From UBA2329 sp964577215 (GTDB lineage Bacteria; Bacteroidota; Bacteroidia; Chitinophagales; Saprospiraceae), in NCBI GenBank assembly GCA_964577215.1, contig CAZNYK010000002.1, forward strand, positions 1-64,000: 64,000 nucleotides of DNA. The letters are read 5' to 3'. The notes beneath the pieces are model-generated. The model did not search any database and was not told the origin of the DNA. It saw nothing but the letters and a program-made list of their open reading frames with translations. Positions 45,301 to 52,802 of this stretch are shown here, in pieces; the first letter of the stretch is position 1; each line of letters begins with the position of its first letter. The translations under genes were made by a program, and so were the position numbers.

Positions 45301-45678
45301 CTCATGCGCACCGATGACTACACCTTTTACTATATTACCGAGCAAAGCGGCGCATACAGCGATTATTACCGCAATGCAGGCCCTTTCCGGCACGGAGTTG
45401 CAGTGGTGGAAACCAACGGCAAATGGGGCGTAATCGACCAACGCGGTATTGCCATCATTCCACCGAAGTACGACCGCATCGAGTCATTTGAAAACGGATA
45501 TGCAAAGGTGCGCATCCTCGGCTTCAGCGGCCTGACCAACCTCAACGGCGAACTCATCGTACAGCCTGATTACGAGTATATTTCATATGCCGGCGAAGGG
45601 TTGTTCCGCGTTGAGCAGGGAGATAAAATCGGCTATTTCGACCAGGAGGGAAAATGGGTGTGGGATCTCGCGCAGTAA
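42346..45678 (+). CDS. Large secreted WG-repeat protein
   Basis: 1110 residues. A signal peptide (LIIIVLCAFVSGLLTAQQ) is followed, nearly to the end, by at least 22 WG repeats of about 40-50 residues, each with the pattern x(K/Y/W)WG-(I/L)-(I/V)-D-x-x-G-x-x-(I/V)-xPxY-D-x-I. Clear examples are KKWGLIDAGGRIILPPAYD, GMWGYVDRDGLEVIPCRF and GKWGVIDQRGIAIIPPKYD. A less regular part lies at about 385-445. WG repeats form beta-rich solenoid or propeller-like scaffolds; their ligands are mostly unknown. No T9SS sorting domain; it ends EGKWVWDLAQ inside a repeat. Own promoter at 42234-42265. It follows the macroglobulin gene on the same strand. Confidence 0.9.
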   Translation: MKRLIIIVLCAFVSGLLTAQQAFPVKVNKKWGLIDAGGRIILPPAYDAIGEFKHFGFAAMQRNGKVGLLDEQGKEVVRPVYEDLKMIDSYRVAVMDGGQWMIVDLQGRTVLEKGYERVKVMEGGYLAFMKGKKWGIVDDLGRSISAPVFDEVRQEPKGYFLTLKSEKYGLLAADGREIIPNSAESIQLQSDSLIFFQVNGHWGAIDYAGKVLVPPRFDGYQIVSDQFVKWVAAGKAYLYSIPCSSLLTTGEYDNFFPFSRRFALARKGKQLGLLDWCGATALDAIYDEIQPLSNKAFRVQRQGKWGIHAAQGKELTPLRYDYIAPPKGAVSIVKLNGRYGLLNTDGQEIAAPEYLRIEIEDNSAKAYRKSEGGGENLTLLEWDEQGRLSDNNNFSRHFRIRIGSPSDQPVGGPGLEENNYLLDDFEWFYAPAKDRWGLRKLSDGSIQIEPKFNSIQIFPDLGFTLVGMNQNIRGDYERTTFRFEAVFGLVSNSLGRLVTEPVFLDIRFDDFKQGFPMARCVFSNGKHGLIDRIGRIVRRDLAYIGDFNEGLARFAAYGSLSGSMKPEGNLGRLKDYFTGLKAPAFMVDYTEYDQIFQREAWLICQDCQWGYIDTSGQISVAAQYAYAKDFVNGVGIVECDGKWGMVNRSAEIILPCRYDGVQFLENTGNRIVRVYIHQPKYGLIDTLGRLTVSAIYDEIGSFREGRLAVKRNGMWGYVDRDGLEVIPCRFRDAQPFSEGLAAVKLGRFWGYIDKQGNTDIEFALSRAGSFHEGFAWAQASNGYGFIDNTGKFVIEDKFERAFDYQNGIARVVSGGKTGLIDLQGRYTLRPKYQEIQPFDIHGLALVRYGKKNVRYGIVDRNGSMITRRHFREIRPFREGLAAIRIRDNFGFIDTTGKIAIPGLFSKVSDFSSERAAVQREGRCGYIDPSGNIIVPLEYSRCLDYEQGKAIAYKGLRQAYLLDIAGNATMEQGFGDRLLRFSDGRGLMRTDDYTFYYITEQSGAYSDYYRNAGPFRHGVAVVETNGKWGVIDQRGIAIIPPKYDRIESFENGYAKVRILGFSGLTNLNGELIVQPDYEYISYAGEGLFRVEQGDKIGYFDQEGKWVWDLAQ

Positions 45679-45751
45679 TGGTTCCTCCTCAAAAGATTAG
45701 GACGGTTTTAACTTTCCCCCTACCTTGCAGCCTGAACAATCCTCTACTACT

Positions 45752-46222
45752 ATGGACCAACTCGATTCTCTGAATCAGGTGGCTGAATTCCACCGCACCT
45801 TTAAACACCCCATTGAATCCAAGCCGGTCATTCCCGCCCCCGAACGCTGCAAACTACGCGTGGCATTGCTGGCTGAGGAACTCGGCGAATTGGAAGAAGC
45901 TATCGCTGCAAACGACATCGTAGCCGTAGCTGATGCCCTGTGCGATCTGCAATACGTGCTTAGCGGCGCCGTGCTTGAATTCGGATTGGGAGAAAAATTT
46001 CGCCGTCTCTTCGACGAAGTCCAGCGATCCAACATGAGCAAAGTGTGCCATACGGTCGAGGAAGCAGAGGCTACTGTAAAATACTATCAGGAAACGAGAG
46101 GCATTTCCTGTTTTTACCGCCAGGAAGACGGCGTGTTTTTGGTATACCGGAGTGAAGACCTCAAAACGCTGAAGTCCGTCTTCTATTCTCCCGCCAACCT
46201 GGAGAGCATTTTGGAAGACTGA
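45752..46222 (+). CDS. MazG/PRA-PH-like nucleotide pyrophosphohydrolase
   Basis: 156 residues from the ATG at 45752. An all-helical fold with the metal-binding pattern of the MazG superfamily: LLAEELGELEEAIAAND (ExxE) and VAVADALCDLQYVLSGAV (DxxxD-like). The C-terminal part (VCHTVEEAEATVKYYQETRG) is typical of the phosphoribosyl-ATP pyrophosphohydrolase-like group found alone in Bacteroidota. It probably hydrolyses a nucleoside triphosphate to monophosphate and pyrophosphate; the substrate is unknown. It is not linked to his genes here. Confidence 0.85.
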   Translation: MDQLDSLNQVAEFHRTFKHPIESKPVIPAPERCKLRVALLAEELGELEEAIAANDIVAVADALCDLQYVLSGAVLEFGLGEKFRRLFDEVQRSNMSKVCHTVEEAEATVKYYQETRGISCFYRQEDGVFLVYRSEDLKTLKSVFYSPANLESILED

Positions 46223-46241
46223 AGATAATTGCATAGCTTTG
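46211..46241 (+). promoter_or_regulatory. Bacteroidota-type promoter before the 46263 gene
   Basis: TTG (46211-46213), 20 bases, TAGCTTTG (46234-46241); the ATG at 46263 is 21 bases beyond. The -33 element lies inside the end of the MazG-like gene. Confidence 0.65.
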
Positions 46242-46262
46242 CCCCAAGCAGCAATTCATACT

Positions 46263-46715
46263 ATGGCTACTAAAAAACAACTGGCGATGCTCACTGAAGA
46301 TATCACACCGGCAAAACAACCGCGGGTAGTAACCAATACCATCACTTTCTCATCCGATATGGAGTCCCTCTTTATTGTGGATGACGGCAAGGCCTCTTCT
46401 TTTAATCTCTCCCACCCCAACGGCGTCATTGTAGGCACATTGCGTGGGCAGGTGGTGGCAGGTACTGCAGAGAGCGCCCCTGACGACAGCGAGGTGTTGC
46501 AGAAAGTTGTCATTTCCCTCCAACGCGCCCAATGGACCGCCTTTTACCGCCGTCCTACCCAAACGCTCAATGTGATTGGGGCAACCGATATTGACCTGGG
46601 ACTAATGGCCGACAAGGAGGGCAAGGCTACCGTGCACCGCTTCCTCATAGGAGGCAATGCCGTTCACCTGCACCGTAGCGGCAACACCCTTACCATCAGT
46701 CTTATCAAATCCTGA
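46263..46715 (+). CDS. Unknown small cytoplasmic protein
   Basis: 150 residues from the ATG at 46263. No signal peptide or membrane segment. Beta-rich, with NTITFSSDMESLFIVDDG, HPNGVIVGTLRGQVVAG and HRFLIGGNAVHLHRSGNTLT; the C-terminal part suggests a small beta barrel. I do not recognise a family. It has its own promoter and is convergent with the 46717-48219 gene: the two stop codons are one base apart. Confidence 0.7.
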   Translation: MATKKQLAMLTEDITPAKQPRVVTNTITFSSDMESLFIVDDGKASSFNLSHPNGVIVGTLRGQVVAGTAESAPDDSEVLQKVVISLQRAQWTAFYRRPTQTLNVIGATDIDLGLMADKEGKATVHRFLIGGNAVHLHRSGNTLTISLIKS

Positions 46716-46716
46716 T

Positions 46717-48219
46717 TCAGCCCTGGCGGCGCTGGCTTCTGATTTGCTCCGTGACAGGCGTTTTGTCCAAACGGCTGTTGATCCAGTACAATGCCAGTTC
46801 GTCTAACCCCATGGAGACCTTGCCCGTCCCGGAAGCACGCAGCTCTTGTATATATGCGCGCCACTCCATCAACAACTTCTTTTCCTCAAGCGGCGACGAC
46901 TGGGAGAGTTTCTTCGCAAAATCGAGCATGCGGTTCTCAAATCCCCCTTCTTTTCCCAGGCCGGCTTTGGAAAAATAGCGGTAAGTAGCTCTTAGTATCG
47001 ATTCGAGCTGATCCACCTCCGCAAAACCGAATGCCGCCATGAGCTGCAATACCCAAGCCCCGCTCCTGATATCAGACCTTGCCCCCGATTTATCCCGGAT
47101 GAGTTTTTGCGCCCAATTGACGCAAGCCTTATAGCGCCCCTGGATAAAAAGCAAAATGGAAACGTTGATAATCAATGCATTGCGCGTACCCGATTTGATC
47201 TCGTATTTTTCCAGCCCCTTCTCAAGTTCAGACACGAAGCGATCTACCCCTCCCGACTCTCCCATGTTGATGAGGTACATGAGCCGGTACACTGCGGATT
47301 TCTGAAAAAGCAGGCTTCTGGCGTGCAGGCTTTCGGGTTCTTCCTGTTCCAACCGGTCCAGCACAGCAGGAATTCGCTGGTACTGCTCCTTCACAGAATA
47401 GGCGTGAAGGAGATTTGAAACATCGATGATATAGAGATAAAAATCCTCTTTTTTGTATTTGGGGTACCTGTCCCACCAATCTACCACCTTGCTATAGTAC
47501 TCGAAGACCTTGTCGAATTCGCCGAGCAGTTGATGGTACATAGCCATGCAAAGAAGATAGCGCCATTGGGTTTTGGCAGAATCCGCAGGTTCAGGCAAGC
47601 GGGTCAAGTGCGCAAAACGTTGCCTGAGCTTTTGCCTGTCGCCTTCAGCTTTCAATTCAAAGTGCTGCAGTATCTCCACGAAAAGCTCATCTGCCGTGTC
47701 TAAAAATTTTAGCTCCTGGCTGATGACCTCCATGCTCTTATCCTTTATCCTGATAAGAGCCTGCAATTCCTCCCGGTAATCTTTGCGCCGGATGCTTTTT
47801 ACCAAATGCCGCTTTTGAACATTGATCTCGAGCAGGGCAAATTGATCGTCTAATTCAACCGCCAACTCCCCCGCCTCTCCCAGCCGGCGCTCGGATTGGT
47901 CAAATAAACCGCGTTCGTAGAGAAAGCGGGCATCGAGCATCAACTCCTTGATCCGCGCAGATAGCGAGCGCGCGCTGTGATAATCGCGCATGCTGCGCAT
48001 GATCGCCTCATACAGGTACGACTTATCTGAAGGCAAATTCCCTCCGAACCGCTCCCGCAAAATAGTTTCATCGTATTCGTCCATTTCGTTGACGGCCTGA
48101 AACAATTCCAAATACCGGCTTCCCTTCCGGCCGCTCTTCTGCGCATCCAAGGTAAAGTACCGCTTCTCTGACCTGGAGAGCGCCTTGATGAGGTGAAAAA
48201 GGTCTTCCTTGTTCTTCAA
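46717..48219 (-). CDS. Unknown helical (TPR-like) protein of Bacteroidota type
   Basis: 500 residues, soluble, almost all helix. The N-terminus MKNKEDLFHLIKALSRSEKRYFTLDA resembles a conserved family of about 500-residue Bacteroidota proteins beginning with a LIKxLSxSEKRYF motif; from memory these have no assigned function. Helical hairpins suggest a TPR-like superhelix (KVFEYYSKVVDWWDRYPKY; LLFIQGRYKACVNWAQKLI). The start is TTG at 48219: the only nearby upstream ATG (48230) opens a four-codon frame (MAAG) whose TGA overlaps the TTG. It faces a gene-free 960-bp region. Confidence 0.75.
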   Translation of the reverse strand: MKNKEDLFHLIKALSRSEKRYFTLDAQKSGRKGSRYLELFQAVNEMDEYDETILRERFGGNLPSDKSYLYEAIMRSMRDYHSARSLSARIKELMLDARFLYERGLFDQSERRLGEAGELAVELDDQFALLEINVQKRHLVKSIRRKDYREELQALIRIKDKSMEVISQELKFLDTADELFVEILQHFELKAEGDRQKLRQRFAHLTRLPEPADSAKTQWRYLLCMAMYHQLLGEFDKVFEYYSKVVDWWDRYPKYKKEDFYLYIIDVSNLLHAYSVKEQYQRIPAVLDRLEQEEPESLHARSLLFQKSAVYRLMYLINMGESGGVDRFVSELEKGLEKYEIKSGTRNALIINVSILLFIQGRYKACVNWAQKLIRDKSGARSDIRSGAWVLQLMAAFGFAEVDQLESILRATYRYFSKAGLGKEGGFENRMLDFAKKLSQSSPLEEKKLLMEWRAYIQELRASGTGKVSMGLDELALYWINSRLDKTPVTEQIRSQRRQG

Positions 48220-48556
48220 CCTGCTGCCATTTTCCCGGATTTGCGCCCGGTTTTGTTATTAAAAACTTAATTTCAGCGTAAAAAAAGAAAAAAATGCCCT
48301 CTTAGAAACCCAAATTTAAGAAAAAATAAAAATTACGTCATTGAAAAATTATTTCATATAACATTGTATTTAAGCAATTTAAAATCAAACTTGGTTTTCA
48401 AACTCAATTATTTCGCGTGAAAAACGAATTTTAGAAACCCAAACTTACGCCTCAAACTGGTTTTTTCAGAGCATTAGGAGGGTGTAAATTTGTACCAGTG
48501 ATCGAAAGGATTGCAAAAGAAATTGAAATCTGGTTTTTTCTGTCTATCTGTCCTTA
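48220..48556. other. AT-rich gene-free region with a 17-bp direct repeat
   Basis: Markedly more AT-rich than its surroundings, with no plausible gene. TTAGAAACCCAAA(T/C)TTA occurs at 48302-48318 and 48431-48447, 129 bp apart with one mismatch. CTGGTTTTTTC occurs at 48457-48467 and 48530-48540. TAAATTTG at 48485-48492 matches the TAnnTTTG -7 box on the plus strand, but no well-placed TTG is seen upstream. It may hold regulatory sites for the divergent 48219 gene and for transcription of the hairpin array to its right. Confidence 0.6.
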
Positions 48557-49093
48557 ATTTCAAGACTCACTTAGCAGATGCCGGGCAGTGCAACACTGTC
48601 CGGTATTTTTACTTGAAATCCGGACCCTCATACTATGAAAAAACACTTAGTTCATAGGGCAATTCGGAGCGCTCTGCCGCCACAAGGCCGGCAGAGCTTT
48701 TGCCCTGAACGGTGCATAAAGAACGCAGCAGCTGTACCAACTTCAAGAGCACTTCAAAGCAAAATTGCGTTCGAGCGAATAAACGGAAGACAGGGTGTTT
48801 GACTTTGGCAGGGCCGCTCCTCGCTATGCGCGGGGCGGCTCTAAGCCAACCCAACCATCCTGGGCTCTCCCAACACGGAGATAAGTAGATAGTTGCTATT
48901 ATTCCGGGCCGGGTGGCGGTAAAAGAATTGCCGCCCGGTTTTCTTTCTCCCCGGCAACTATCGAACAAGACATAGCCGGTTCATACCGGCCGCGAACAAT
49001 TTGTTATTAGCAAGAAACCCCGAAAAACCATTTGAGAACAAACGAGGAATTCTGAATTACTTGCGGTTTGCAAATCTGGTCATTTGCAAACCG
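48557..49093 (+). other. Array of seven inverted repeats, candidate structured RNA region
   Basis: Stems found by eye: outer 48557-48564/48612-48619 around inner 48578-48590/48594-48606; outer 48650-48662/48700-48710 around inner 48671-48679/48689-48697; 48721-48727/48766-48772; outer 48805-48809/48845-48849 around inner 48813-48824/48828-48839; outer 48888-48896/48954-48962 around inner 48909-48918/48929-48938; 48975-48980/48985-48990; and a perfect 12-bp pair 49064-49075/49082-49093. Several inner stems are followed by T-runs on the plus strand (TTTTT, TTTT, TTTTCTTTC, TTTGTTTTTC), as in terminators. A 55-codon frame at 48634-48801 overlaps the stems and is not convincing as a gene. Function unknown. 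Confidence 0.65.
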
Positions 49094-49182
49094 TTTGTTT
49101 TTCTAACCCCTTCATCTGCCAAGTACCGGCAACAATGCGCCATTGTACGTCGTTAGAAAAAAGCGTTCCAAATGCCCGTTTC

Positions 49183-51636
49183 ATGTATCCAATCTCGTGG
49201 CGCCTCTCCTGCGCCGTCCTGCTCCTTAGCGGTTTTTCGTTTTCACTGAGCGCATCAGTGGATTCAATACCTGTGACGCCTGTTCAGGCTCTTGAATTGT
49301 TTTTTCCATCCCCGCATTGCCGGGATGATAACCTCAGGAAGGAATATTTAGAAAAAGTACGGCAAGACTCAACCATTACAGACACAACCCAACACACTGA
49401 TCTTTCCGCATTCAAAGAATTGGCTGAAATTTACCTGGAAACCGGAGAATACGCATGCGCTTTAGCCCTCCTGGAACAGTACCGGGCGCTCAGCATGAAA
49501 CAAAAGGACTATATCGGGGCTGCAACAGCCTACTACGATATGGCAACCGTGTTGATGGGGCAAGGCAAAATTCAACCGGCCTTGGAAAACCTGCGGAAAG
49601 CGCTGCAATTGCCCGGGTTGAATACCGCCATACTTGCCGCCATCCATACTGCACTGCAAAAAGCATACCGGCTTCGCGACAATTCCAGCAGCGCACTGAT
49701 CCACGGACGACTCGCCGCGCAGTTTTACCGGCGTTGTGCAAGCGGCGGCAATACGGAATGCAATACAGGCCTCGCTTACGTACTGGCTGAAAACGGCGCT
49801 ATCCAAACAGAAAAAGGCAACCTTCGCGATGCGCGTAAACTGATCGAGGAAGCCCACGCACTGCTGAAATCAACTTTTCCCAATGAAACCCGCCCGGAAT
49901 TTAGCATCGTCTTTCTGCGTTTGGGCCAATTGTATCATAAGTGGGGAGAATATGAAGAGGCCTTGCGAAGATACCAGCGGGCATTGCTAAACGCTGCTCC
50001 GGGATTTAAAGAAAGCGACTATCGCATTAACCCCAGGCCGGAATCATTTGCAGACGGCATAGTTGCCGAAGCGGCCCTTCATGGGAAAGCGGAAGCATTT
50101 CGGGATTGGTACCGGAAAAACAAACGGCCGGAAATGCTGGAACGCGCCTCCGCCTGTTATGAAGCAGGCTACCGCGTCGCTTTGCTTCGGGAGCGATCTC
50201 CCGGGCTCCGGTCTAATGCGTTTCCGGACATTGTTTCCCGAAAAGATTATGATCAAAACGCTATTGAAACCGTATTGCAACTGGCTCAAATTACGGCAAA
50301 CCCCTCTGTAAAAGAACGCGCTTTCGCTTTCGCCGAATACAGCCGGAACCTGATTTGGGCCGAAATCAACCATGTGGAATCCATTCCAGATCCTCCCGGG
50401 AAAGCAATGCAGGCATCTCTCCCGGACGCCTCGGGGTGGAGCATACCCGTAAAGATCCTGCAAACAGAATTGCTGGCTAAAGACCAAGCCTTACTGGAGT
50501 ACATACCCGGAACAGACAAATTGTTCATTTTCGTGGTTACACAAAGTCGTTTTGAGGTTTTGACCCTGCCTTTGGATTTCCCATTGGACAATTGGGTGCA
50601 ACAACTCCGGCACGATATAGAGAACTACCCCCGCGACGGATCAGACAAGAGGGCGCTCTGCGCCAGTTACACTGCACAGGCCCTTCGCCTTTATCAAAAA
50701 TTGGTGCTCCCCGCCGAGCAGGCTTTTTCGCTTCCGAAAAGGCTCTGCATAATACCCCCAGGAACCTTGGCGCAGTTGCCTTTTGAAGCGCTGCTGACAG
50801 ACGCTCCCGCGATGGCCTGCGATTTTAAAAACTATCCCTATCTGCTGCGGCGGTATCATATCGGCTATGGTTTTTCAGCAGGAATGCAATACCATTTGGC
50901 GTTTACAGACCGGCCAACCGGTTCGGGCTACCTTGGTTTGGGACCCGTTTTCGAAGGGAGGGACGGCATAGATCCTTTGGAACGAAATCTTCATATGCTG
51001 GACGCTGCTCAAAGCATTTTGGGCGGCAAGTTACTCCTCCGGGATGAGGCTACTGCTGCCAATTTCAGGCAAAAAGCCGGCCGTTACGGCATCCTCCACA
51101 TAGCTGCCCCTGCTCAGTCTTTTTTCAAGGATGAAGAAAACACCGCATTCCTCATCCTTGCCGACGGCGAAGGAGGCTACGACTCGCTCTTTCTGAAAGA
51201 TATCAGGGACATCCCACTAAAAGCAGATTTGACGATTCTGAGCTATTGCAGGGTAGAATCTCCTCACGGCGAAGAATTTATGCCTGTTGGGAGCCCCTTC
51301 CTCCAAGCAGGGGCAAGGAGTTTGCTGCCCTCTCTTTGGCCAACAGGCAATGCGGAAGCGCTCGCATTATTGTTCCTGGAAAAAATCCGGGCAGGAAAGT
51401 TGAAAGACGAAGCACTTTGGGAAGCAAAAATTCATGGCTTGGAAAATGGCGATCCCAACTTTGCTCATCCGGCATATTGGGCAGGCGCCCTGCTTTTCGG
51501 CGATGCAGGGATTTATGAAGGAAAGCCGAAGCCTGATTATTTGGTTTGGATCGGCGGTATTTGCATTCTATTGGTTGGATTGAGTTCCTATTACCTGGGG
51601 AAGAGAAGGCGCGAAGGAAACAGATCAAGCAGGTAA
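49183..51636 (+). CDS. TPR-CHAT protein with substituted catalytic histidine
   Basis: 817 residues from the ATG at 49183, which gives a signal peptide (LSCAVLLLSGFSFSLSAS); an ATG at 49135 is also possible. Residues about 60-300 carry TPR repeats (YACALALLEQYRALSMKQKD; GEYEEALRRYQRAL). Residues about 500-785 are a CHAT domain, a caspase-like fold. The expected His-Cys dyad is broken: the first block reads ILHIAAPAQ where active CHATs have HxATHG, with Pro643 at the catalytic His. The Cys block ILSYCRVESPHGEE keeps Cys689. A membrane helix (LVWIGGICILLVGLSSYYLG) and basic tail end the protein, so it is exported and anchored. It overlaps the convergent peroxiredoxin-like gene by 12 bp. Confidence 0.88.
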   Translation: MYPISWRLSCAVLLLSGFSFSLSASVDSIPVTPVQALELFFPSPHCRDDNLRKEYLEKVRQDSTITDTTQHTDLSAFKELAEIYLETGEYACALALLEQYRALSMKQKDYIGAATAYYDMATVLMGQGKIQPALENLRKALQLPGLNTAILAAIHTALQKAYRLRDNSSSALIHGRLAAQFYRRCASGGNTECNTGLAYVLAENGAIQTEKGNLRDARKLIEEAHALLKSTFPNETRPEFSIVFLRLGQLYHKWGEYEEALRRYQRALLNAAPGFKESDYRINPRPESFADGIVAEAALHGKAEAFRDWYRKNKRPEMLERASACYEAGYRVALLRERSPGLRSNAFPDIVSRKDYDQNAIETVLQLAQITANPSVKERAFAFAEYSRNLIWAEINHVESIPDPPGKAMQASLPDASGWSIPVKILQTELLAKDQALLEYIPGTDKLFIFVVTQSRFEVLTLPLDFPLDNWVQQLRHDIENYPRDGSDKRALCASYTAQALRLYQKLVLPAEQAFSLPKRLCIIPPGTLAQLPFEALLTDAPAMACDFKNYPYLLRRYHIGYGFSAGMQYHLAFTDRPTGSGYLGLGPVFEGRDGIDPLERNLHMLDAAQSILGGKLLLRDEATAANFRQKAGRYGILHIAAPAQSFFKDEENTAFLILADGEGGYDSLFLKDIRDIPLKADLTILSYCRVESPHGEEFMPVGSPFLQAGARSLLPSLWPTGNAEALALLFLEKIRAGKLKDEALWEAKIHGLENGDPNFAHPAYWAGALLFGDAGIYEGKPKPDYLVWIGGICILLVGLSSYYLGKRRREGNRSSR

Positions 51637-52161
51637 ACAGCACTTCGCCAATGCCAGATAATCCGGCCTGTCGGAAGAAAGCTTGTGGATAAAACTGCCC
51701 CGTACCTCGCCTTCCTGCAGGATAAAAATACCCGGCATCTGGAACCCGTCACCCAACTCGGCCCCATAACCGTTGCCTTCCAGAACGGAGGATTGAAATC
51801 CCCTTATCCAGGAACGAAGACCGTACAACTGGCGGAAGCTGCCTTTTACCAAACCGAAGGCGGCATAATACTGGCACATCGGATCGCTGATGTGCTCGGC
51901 GCCGTGAAGGCCGAATCGCTGGAAGAAAGGCTCTGCTGTATCAGAATCCGTCATGTGTACAAATATGATTTTCAGCCCTAAGCGCTCAATATCTTCTCGC
52001 AAATCAGAAATATCAGATAAAGCCTCCCTGCAAAAGGTACATCCGAAATGGCGCAGAAAAATGAGCATGACCGGCCGGGTTTCTGTAATCTCGCGCAGCG
52101 ATACGCCCCGGTTGGTTATCATGGAGTCCATTACTCCTGGTTCACTCAAGACAAATTCCAT
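51625..52161 (-). CDS. Peroxiredoxin-like / SelL-type thioredoxin-fold protein
   Basis: 178 residues, AhpC/TSA-like fold without a signal peptide. The redox motif is FLRHFGCTFCREALSDI, a CxxC at the position of the peroxidatic cysteine, as in the PRXL2/SelL-related group. LKIIFVHMTDSDTAEPFFQR and a proline-containing GFQMPGIFILQEG complete the fold. It probably reduces peroxides or acts as a thiol-disulfide protein; the substrate is not known. It overlaps the convergent CHAT gene by 12 bp. The start ATG at 52161 follows a terminator of the upstream gene. Confidence 0.85.
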   Translation of the reverse strand: MEFVLSEPGVMDSMITNRGVSLREITETRPVMLIFLRHFGCTFCREALSDISDLREDIERLGLKIIFVHMTDSDTAEPFFQRFGLHGAEHISDPMCQYYAAFGLVKGSFRQLYGLRSWIRGFQSSVLEGNGYGAELGDGFQMPGIFILQEGEVRGSFIHKLSSDRPDYLALAKCCLPA

Positions 52162-52253
52162 CAGGACTTTGATTGTTTAGACCATTTCAAAACAAAGCCT
52201 GAAGGGTAAAGTTCACAGGGAATTTGTCGCCGCCAAGGCAGAAAAAAACATAA

Positions 52254-52286
52254 AATCGGCCTGCCCGCATCCCGGACAGACCGATT
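52254..52286 (-). terminator. Intrinsic terminator of the DUF4870-type gene
   Basis: A 14-bp stem with two G-U pairs (AATCGGCCTGCCCG at 52254-52267 with 52273-52286) and a 5-base loop. Read leftward it is followed by TTATGTTTTTTT. It lies about 50 bp after the stop codon at 52335. Confidence 0.8.
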
Positions 52287-52334
52287 TAATTATTGTGTTA
52301 CCAACGGCATTTCGCCAGTATTTTATTCCAATGA

Positions 52335-52679
52335 TCAAAGAGTCTTAAACCACTCCTGGAACTTGGCTCCCAATACAGGCACGACCTTTTGCTCGCCCTG
52401 TATCGCACTGATAAGGCCCATGATCCACATGACAAACGCCAAGACATAACCGATGAGACCTGCTATCCAGCCCAAAACCGGAATAATAAATACGAACCCG
52501 GAAAGTATCGCTGTAAGCAATACGCCCAGAGCCTGGCGGACATGGAAGGAACCATGTTCGGTCTTGGGATTGTTGAGCACTAAGGCTACTATCCAGCCAA
52601 TGAGGGTTATGTAAGAAACGATACCCACAACTTTAGGATCGGTGCCACCGGAAGAGATCGGGTTGCCGGAATTTTCCAT
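52335..52679 (-). CDS. DUF4870/Tic20-like small membrane protein
   Basis: 114 residues from the ATG at 52679. About three membrane segments: IVSYITLIGWIVALVL, LLTAILSGFVFIIPVLGWI and VLAFVMWIMGLISAIQ. The polar loop KTEHGSFHVRQALG is the family hallmark. DUF4870 proteins are widespread and of unknown function. Followed by its own terminator, so probably a single-gene transcript. Confidence 0.85.
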   Translation of the reverse strand: MENSGNPISSGGTDPKVVGIVSYITLIGWIVALVLNNPKTEHGSFHVRQALGVLLTAILSGFVFIIPVLGWIAGLIGYVLAFVMWIMGLISAIQGEQKVVPVLGAKFQEWFKTL

Positions 52680-52802
52680 TGTTTTCAAGTTTTGGTGATT
52701 GATTAATAGTTCAAAGTTAGAAAGATTATGAATACGTCTTGCAAAATGAGCGGATATTTTCGAGTAACCCCCTCTATCCATCGACTACAGCCACCGCCTT
52801 TC

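Noticed and set aside
48634..48801. 55-codon frame MKKHLVHRAIRSALPPQG...
   Set aside because: It overlaps two of the inverted repeats, has no hydrophobic or folded pattern and no clear family; better explained as structured non-coding DNA.
48557..49093. Integron attC sites or a CRISPR array as explanation of the hairpins
   Set aside because: The stems differ from one another in sequence and length, lack the attC core (RYYYAAC/GTTRRRY) and show no regular repeat-spacer pattern.
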